DNA from: Bacteroides sp.
Lineage (GTDB): Bacteria > Bacteroidota > Bacteroidia > Bacteroidales > Bacteroidaceae
Direction of reading: 5' to 3'
Assembly (NCBI GenBank): GCA_019417975.1
Contig: DYCT01000051.1
Coordinates: forward strand, 1-9,736
DNA length: 9,736 nucleotides
Shown here: positions 6,309 through 9,736 of the stretch, piece by piece
Layout: the number at the start of each line of letters is the position of its first letter
Numbering within the stretch: position 1 is the stretch's first letter
Notes under the pieces: model-generated
The model's database searches: none
What the model saw: the letters and a program-made list of their open reading frames with translations, nothing else
What the model was told of the DNA's origin: nothing
Program-made: the position numbers and the translations under genes

Positions 6309-7054
6309 CAGTTTAAGAGTTTAGTTAAAATTAAGTCGGCAAACAGAATTAGTACGCTGCTCGATACTACAGAGTTGGTACTGGCTTTTCCGACAGAAAT
6401 AGAACCTCCTTCTACAGTGTAGCCGAAGAAAGAAGAAACGCTGGCTATGATAAAAGCAAAGAAGAAAGATTTGATAAAACTGCACCATACGTAGTATTCT
6501 ACGAAGGCGTATTGTAAACCATATTCCAAATTGACAGCATTCATGATACCACCAAACCAACAGGTTGCAAAGGCTCCGATGATACCAGCGAATATACTGA
6601 ATGATACCAGAATTGGGATGATAGAAACCAATGCTGTGATTTTAGGGAGTATCAAGTATGAAGCGGAGTTGACACCCATGATTTCTAAAGCATCGATTTG
6701 CTGGGTTACTCGCATGGTGCCTATTTCAGAGGCGATATTTGAGCCGACCTTACCAGCCAAAATCAGACACATAATGGATGATGAAAATTCCAATAGCAGG
6801 ATTTCACGAGTTACATAACCTACAGTCCAACGAGGCATCCAAGGACTTTCGATGTTCATTTTTATCTGAATAGTGATAACTGCTCCAATAAAGAATGAGA
6901 TGAGCAATACAATTCCGATGGAGTTTATCCCTAATTGTTCCACTTCTTTTAAGTATTGTTTGAAAAACATGCGCATGCGTTCTGGTTTGGAAAAGACTCG
7001 CGACATTAGCACCATGTATCTTCCAAACGTTTGAAAAGCTTTAAATAGTATCAT
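6308..7054 (-). CDS. MlaE-type ABC transporter permease (phospholipid transport)
   Basis: The integral inner-membrane permease of an Mla-type transporter involved in phospholipid traffic between inner and outer membranes. The 248-residue length is near the family's usual size of about 260. It has a short amphipathic N-terminus and about five hydrophobic segments (roughly 45-65, 85-105, 137-168, 195-212, 228-245). The family's hallmark region lies at about 104-129, with EIGTMRVTQQIDALEIMG just after GSNIAS. The start ATG at 7054 is preceded by an A-rich leader and a TAAATTTG -7 element. It is the first gene of a two-gene operon and overlaps the ATPase gene by one base. The divergent neighbour is an lptB-type gene. 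The family call is firm; a physical partnership with an MCE protein encoded elsewhere is inferred. Confidence 0.9.
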   Translation of the reverse strand: MILFKAFQTFGRYMVLMSRVFSKPERMRMFFKQYLKEVEQLGINSIGIVLLISFFIGAVITIQIKMNIESPWMPRWTVGYVTREILLLEFSSSIMCLILAGKVGSNIASEIGTMRVTQQIDALEIMGVNSASYLILPKITALVSIIPILVSFSIFAGIIGAFATCWFGGIMNAVNLEYGLQYAFVEYYVWCSFIKSFFFAFIIASVSSFFGYTVEGGSISVGKASTNSVVSSSVLILFADLILTKLLN

Positions 7055-7073
7055 ATTATCTTGTATTTACCTG

Positions 7074-7081
7074 CAAATTTA
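7074..7081 (-). promoter_or_regulatory. -7 element of the mlaE-mlaF operon promoter
   Basis: On the minus strand TAAATTTG matches TAnnTTTG exactly. The start of transcription would fall near 7067, giving a leader of about 13 nt before ATG at 7054. No good TTTG lies at the expected -33 spacing, so the assignment rests on the -7 motif and position. Confidence 0.5.
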
Positions 7082-7125
7082 GCTAATTTGTCGGGAATCG
7101 TAGGCTTCTCTCTTCGAATTTTTAC

Positions 7126-7133
7126 TACTTTTG
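7126..7133 (+). promoter_or_regulatory. -7 element of the lptB promoter
   Basis: TACTTTTG matches TAnnTTTG in the short divergent region. The -33 box is poor. Transcription would start near 7140, very close to the ATG at 7147, which makes the in-frame ATG at 7162 a serious alternative start. Confidence 0.5.
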
Positions 7134-7146
7134 CAGAATATATGTA

Positions 7147-7971
7147 ATGATTGAGAATTGTATGACAGCAGAAAATAGCAAAGAGCCGGAAGTCTCGGCA
7201 GCTGATGGCGCACATAAAATGGTACTTCGCACAGATGATTTGGTGAAGAAATATGGTAAGCGCACGGTTGTAAATCATGCTTCTATTTATGTAAAACAAG
7301 GAGAAATTGTAGGATTGTTGGGACCTAATGGTGCCGGAAAAACTACTACTTTCTATATGACTACCGGGCTGATAACACCCAACGAAGGACATATTTACCT
7401 TGACGATCTCGATATTACAAAATACCCTGTTTATAAGCGTGCACAAAACGGAATCGGCTATTTGGCGCAGGAAGCTTCTGTATTTCGAAAAATGACTGTG
7501 GAGGACAATATCGCATCGGTATTGGAGATGACAAACAAGCCTCTAGATTATCAGAAAGAGAAGTTGGAAAGTTTGATTGCCGAGTTTCGTCTTCAGAAAG
7601 TGCGTAAAAACTTGGGAGATCAATTGTCGGGAGGTGAACGGCGTCGAACGGAAATAGCTCGCTGTTTGGCGATTGACCCTAAGTTTATCATGCTTGATGA
7701 ACCTTTTGCCGGTGTCGACCCCATCGCAGTACAAGATATTCAGCATATTGTGTGGAAGTTGAAGGATAAGAATATCGGCATATTGATTACCGACCACAAT
7801 GCGTTGGAGACATTGCGTTTGACAGACCGCGCTTATCTGCTGTTCGAGGGGAAGATTCTTTTCCAAGGAACACCAGAAGAACTGTCGGAAAATCCAGTAG
7901 TGCGTGCTAAGTATTTAGGCTCTAATTTTGTACTTCGTCGTAAGGAATTTCAGTTGGAAAACGAACAGTAA
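7147..7971 (+). CDS. lptB: LPS export ABC transporter ATPase, LptB type
   Basis: LptB powers extraction of lipopolysaccharide from the inner membrane together with LptF, LptG and LptC, none of which is in the window. The 274-residue product shows Walker A GPNGAGKT (59-66), Gln108 in YLAQEASVF, signature LSGGERRR (160-167), Walker B FIMLDEP with Glu185, and the switch His217 in TDHN. The LAQEASVF and LSGGERRRTEIARCLA segments are typical of LptB. The N-terminus is about 24 residues longer than in enteric LptB, and those residues look like a poorly structured leader. The first ATG (7147) is given here, but ATG at 7162 fits the promoter better, and homology proper begins at MVLRTDDLVKKYG (residue 25). 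The 3' end overlaps the convergent protease gene by 22 bp. Confidence 0.92.
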   Translation: MIENCMTAENSKEPEVSAADGAHKMVLRTDDLVKKYGKRTVVNHASIYVKQGEIVGLLGPNGAGKTTTFYMTTGLITPNEGHIYLDDLDITKYPVYKRAQNGIGYLAQEASVFRKMTVEDNIASVLEMTNKPLDYQKEKLESLIAEFRLQKVRKNLGDQLSGGERRRTEIARCLAIDPKFIMLDEPFAGVDPIAVQDIQHIVWKLKDKNIGILITDHNALETLRLTDRAYLLFEGKILFQGTPEELSENPVVRAKYLGSNFVLRRKEFQLENEQ

Positions 7972-8825
7972 TCTTTCCATAACCCCCATAAGCAGCATGT
8001 TATTATAACGATGCTGCCAATTACCATCCATTCATTGTTCTCGGCTTGCGAAATTGCGTTTATTATAGCGCTGTCTTGTGTCAGCGCGTTGGGGGTGAAG
8101 AGGACGACCCAAGCATTGTTGAGCGAGTGGGCAACGATGGGTACCCATAGATTTCGACTGCCGATATAGAGGTAACCTAAGATAACTCCCAAAACCAATC
8201 GAGGAATAAAGCCAAAGAACTGCATGTGTATTGCGCTGAATATGAAAGCTGCGATAAAGATGCCGATGTGTATATTCTTTGTCCACTGAATAAACAGTTT
8301 CTGTAAAATGCCTCGGAATAATAGCTCTTCTCCTATACCGGCTAATAAAGCAGTAACTATCAAGGTTGTAATAACTTCTCCCCACGAATTCACTTGTAAA
8401 AGTTGCTTGGTTAGTATTTCTGCATCTTTTTCATATTCTATCATCCATTGTTCCAGTTGTCGTAAGGCAGTGGGGAGGTGTATCCCTTGATTCCAGGTGG
8501 TGAGCAAGTCGATGAGTGGCCCGGCTCCTAAGATGGTGATACAGCCTATCATTAGTGTGTAGACCGATGGCTTGTACAATTGGAATGTTGTTTGTAGGTT
8601 TGTCTTCCAAAGATAGTGTTGAGCTATTAGTGGGGAACCGATAAAGAGAATGCTGTTTTGAATGAAAAGCATCAAACGCAGGTTGTTACCTTGACTTATG
8701 TGTTGTGTTGTATACATGCATATTATGGCTGAGAAAAACATGGAAAGCAGACCGCAACATAATACGATTATTGCCAATAATACCAGTTGTGTGAGTGGTG
8801 AACAATATTCGAATTTACCTTTCAT
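7950..8825 (-). CDS. CPBP family intramembrane metalloprotease (CAAX/Abi-like)
   Basis: A 291-residue polytopic membrane protein with the motifs of the CPBP (Abi/CAAX prenyl protease) family. Motif 1 is GEELLFRG (Glu166, Glu167, Arg171), motif 2 is FIFSAIH (Phe196, His200), and motif 3 is HSLNNAW (His233, Asn237). These should form the intramembrane metal site and appear intact. Membrane segments are visible at about 12-38, 52-68, 88-106, 150-165, 186-202, 208-222 and 263-281. A polar stretch of about 40 residues (108-148) separates the N-terminal helices from the catalytic core. The substrate is unknown. Bacterial members range from peptide maturation and bacteriocin immunity to regulated proteolysis, and nothing nearby suggests a bacteriocin. 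The gene is monocistronic in the window, with its own -7 element, and its last 22 bp overlap lptB. Confidence 0.88.
   Translation of the reverse strand: MKGKFEYCSPLTQLVLLAIIVLCCGLLSMFFSAIICMYTTQHISQGNNLRLMLFIQNSILFIGSPLIAQHYLWKTNLQTTFQLYKPSVYTLMIGCITILGAGPLIDLLTTWNQGIHLPTALRQLEQWMIEYEKDAEILTKQLLQVNSWGEVITTLIVTALLAGIGEELLFRGILQKLFIQWTKNIHIGIFIAAFIFSAIHMQFFGFIPRLVLGVILGYLYIGSRNLWVPIVAHSLNNAWVVLFTPNALTQDSAIINAISQAENNEWMVIGSIVIITCCLWGLWKDYCSFSN
7992..8017. other. Strong hairpin at the lptB / protease convergent junction
   Basis: GCAGCATGTTA (7992-8002) pairs with TAAC plus ATGCTGC (8006-8009 and 8011-8017), leaving a 3-nt loop and a single bulged G at 8010, for 11 base pairs. It starts 20 nt after the lptB stop and lies inside the coding region of the convergent protease. 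No T-run follows on either strand, so it is not a standard intrinsic terminator. It could mark or protect the lptB mRNA 3' end. Confidence 0.55.
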
Positions 8826-8857
8826 AAGATGTTTTTTTTTGTTGTTTTATATGAGCG

Positions 8858-8865
8858 CAAAGATA
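8858..8865 (-). promoter_or_regulatory. -7 element of the CPBP protease promoter
   Basis: On the minus strand TATCTTTG matches TAnnTTTG exactly, 33 nt upstream of the ATG at 8825. A run of nine A's on the mRNA strand (8832-8840) lies in the leader. No clear -33 box is present. Confidence 0.5.
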
Positions 8866-9257
8866 TAGAAAATATGGTAGCGGTAGTAGGTTGTTGGGGA
8901 TATTAATCAAATAGCGTGCGCTCTGAAAAATTAGAAAACCGAACCAATTGCCTTGTCTATTGTTGATAAAATCACATTGATGACGAGTCTCTTTTCGGCA
9001 TTGCTGATTTTAAAGGGATGAAAAGTAAAACTATATGACGGTTGCCATACAATAGATATGCATGGAGGTAATAGAACGTTTTAGCCTTTGTGGCAAGGTG
9101 TGGTGCTGATGTTTTCGTAAATTGTTGAGTTCCCATGTATCATAATTGAACCTAGAATTTTGTGGGAGTCTATTATTCGGCAGACGATTTGCGGATGAAG
9201 AGCAGTAACAGGGGAGCTTAAAAGAATATAACTGTTGAATAATTTGTTGCGTATAAG
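8866..9257. other. Gap of about 390 bp without a recognisable gene
   Basis: Between the protease promoter and the tig promoter I find no convincing protein gene, tRNA, rRNA or repeat. Plus-strand ATG frames are at most about a dozen codons. The longest frame (minus strand, 9081-9308, 75 codons) starts at TTG, crosses the tig promoter antisense and resembles nothing I know. A few short stem possibilities exist (for example AGCG/CGCT at 8912-8921, and TTGCCA near 9042 with TGGCAA near 9091) but none is strong. The stretch may be a decayed gene, a small RNA or plain spacer. Confidence 0.5.
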
Positions 9258-9288
9258 TTTGGTATTTGAAACTTTAACACTAATTTTG
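9258..9288 (+). promoter_or_regulatory. Near-consensus Bacteroidetes promoter for tig
   Basis: TTTG at 9258-9261 and TAATTTTG at 9281-9288 are separated by exactly 19 nt, an excellent match to the Bacteroides housekeeping promoter. Transcription should start near 9295, leaving an A/T-rich leader of about 40 nt. An overlapping TAAGTTTG (9254-9261) could act as the -7 box of a second, weaker promoter. Confidence 0.78.
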
Positions 9289-9335
9289 CACACTCTTTTG
9301 TAGAACAATAATAATTTAAAATAAAATAGTCAAGA

Positions 9336-9736
9336 ATGAACGTTTCATTACAAAACATTGACAAGGTGAGCGCATTGCTTACCGTTAAGATTGAAAAAGC
9401 GGATTATCAGGAAAAAGTTGAAAAGTCTTTGAAATCAATCCGTCAGAAAGCAAACATTCCGGGATTCCGTCCGGGAATGGTCCCAATGGGACTTGTTAAA
9501 AAGCAGTATGGCAAAGCTGTACTTGCAGAAGAAGTAAACAAAGTATTGCAAGATAAAGTTTATGAATATCTTCGTGAGAACAATGTGAATATGTTGGGTG
9601 AACCTCTTCCAAACGAAGAAAAACAGCAACCGGTGAACTTCGATACAATGGAGGATTTCGAATTTGTATTTGATATCGCATTGGCTCCAGAGTTCAAAGC
9701 AGAATTGTCTAACGAAGATACTATAGATTACTATAC
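9336..9736 (+). CDS. tig: Trigger factor, ribosome-associated chaperone, N-terminal part
   Basis: Trigger factor docks at the ribosome exit tunnel and shields nascent chains in the cytosol. Only the first 133 codons are present; the frame is open at the window end. The N-terminal ribosome-binding domain is recognised from the signature IPGFRPGMVP (41-50), followed by KKQYGKAVLAEEV, NNVNMLGEP and the FEFVFDIALAPEF strand, all in the order seen in trigger factors. In place of the E. coli GFRK signature the sequence reads GFRP. The ATG at 9336 follows an A-rich leader without a Shine-Dalgarno sequence and a strong promoter. In many bacteria tig is followed by clpP and clpX, which would lie beyond the window. 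Confidence 0.94.
   Translation, partial: MNVSLQNIDKVSALLTVKIEKADYQEKVEKSLKSIRQKANIPGFRPGMVPMGLVKKQYGKAVLAEEVNKVLQDKVYEYLRENNVNMLGEPLPNEEKQQPVNFDTMEDFEFVFDIALAPEFKAELSNEDTIDYY

Noticed and set aside
9121..9180. A minus-strand GGTTCAATT resembling a tRNA T-loop.
   Set aside because: The flanking five bases do not pair and no acceptor, D or anticodon arm is evident.
9081..9308. Minus-strand 75-codon frame upstream of tig.
   Set aside because: It has a TTG start, crosses the strong tig promoter in antisense, and contains no recognisable family or plausible domain.
1..9736. Search for CRISPR arrays, insertion sequences, integrases, toxin-antitoxin pairs, defence genes or a novel system.
   Set aside because: I saw no repeated-spacer pattern, no transposase or integrase, and no compositional break; the genes are core Bacteroidota functions.

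Overview
The window is about 9.7 kb of ordinary, gene-dense chromosome from a Bacteroidota bacterium. Protein sequence and gene content point to Bacteroides or a close relative such as Phocaeicola. Supporting signs are the moderately AT-rich base composition, start codons preceded by A/T-rich leaders with no Shine-Dalgarno-like AGGAGG, and several promoters of the Bacteroidetes type (TTTG, about 19 nt, TAnnTTTG). All genes are core or housekeeping types. I see no phage, insertion sequence, CRISPR array, tRNA, rRNA or obvious cargo genes.

Left part, plus strand (1-5457): the 3' part of a membrane sensor histidine kinase is followed by a ribosome and fatty-acid cluster: yceD/DUF177, rpmF (ribosomal protein L32), fabH (ketoacyl-ACP synthase III), era and der. 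L32, YceD, Era and Der all relate to ribosome biogenesis, and FabH starts fatty-acid synthesis. The order yceD-rpmF-fabH echoes the well-known yceD-rpmF-plsX-fabH cluster, but plsX is missing. Intrinsic-terminator-like hairpins lie after the kinase, between rpmF and fabH, between fabH and era, and after der.

Middle part (5538-7971): a minus-strand pair encodes an MlaE-type permease and an MlaF-type ATPase whose reading frames overlap at TGATG. Divergent from it across 92 bp is an LptB-type ATPase of lipopolysaccharide export. Both systems move lipids to or from the outer membrane and share one divergent promoter region. No MCE-domain (MlaD) partner is present in the window.

Right part (7950-9736): a CPBP-family intramembrane protease converges on lptB and overlaps its 3' end by 22 bp. 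It is followed by a roughly 510-bp stretch without a convincing gene, then a near-consensus promoter and the first 133 codons of trigger factor (tig), which runs off the window.

I did not find a previously undescribed system. The points most worth checking are the terminators inside the rpmF-fabH-era unit, a strong hairpin at the lptB/protease overlap, the unexplained gap before tig, and sequence variants in the kinase H-box and the trigger-factor ribosome-binding loop.
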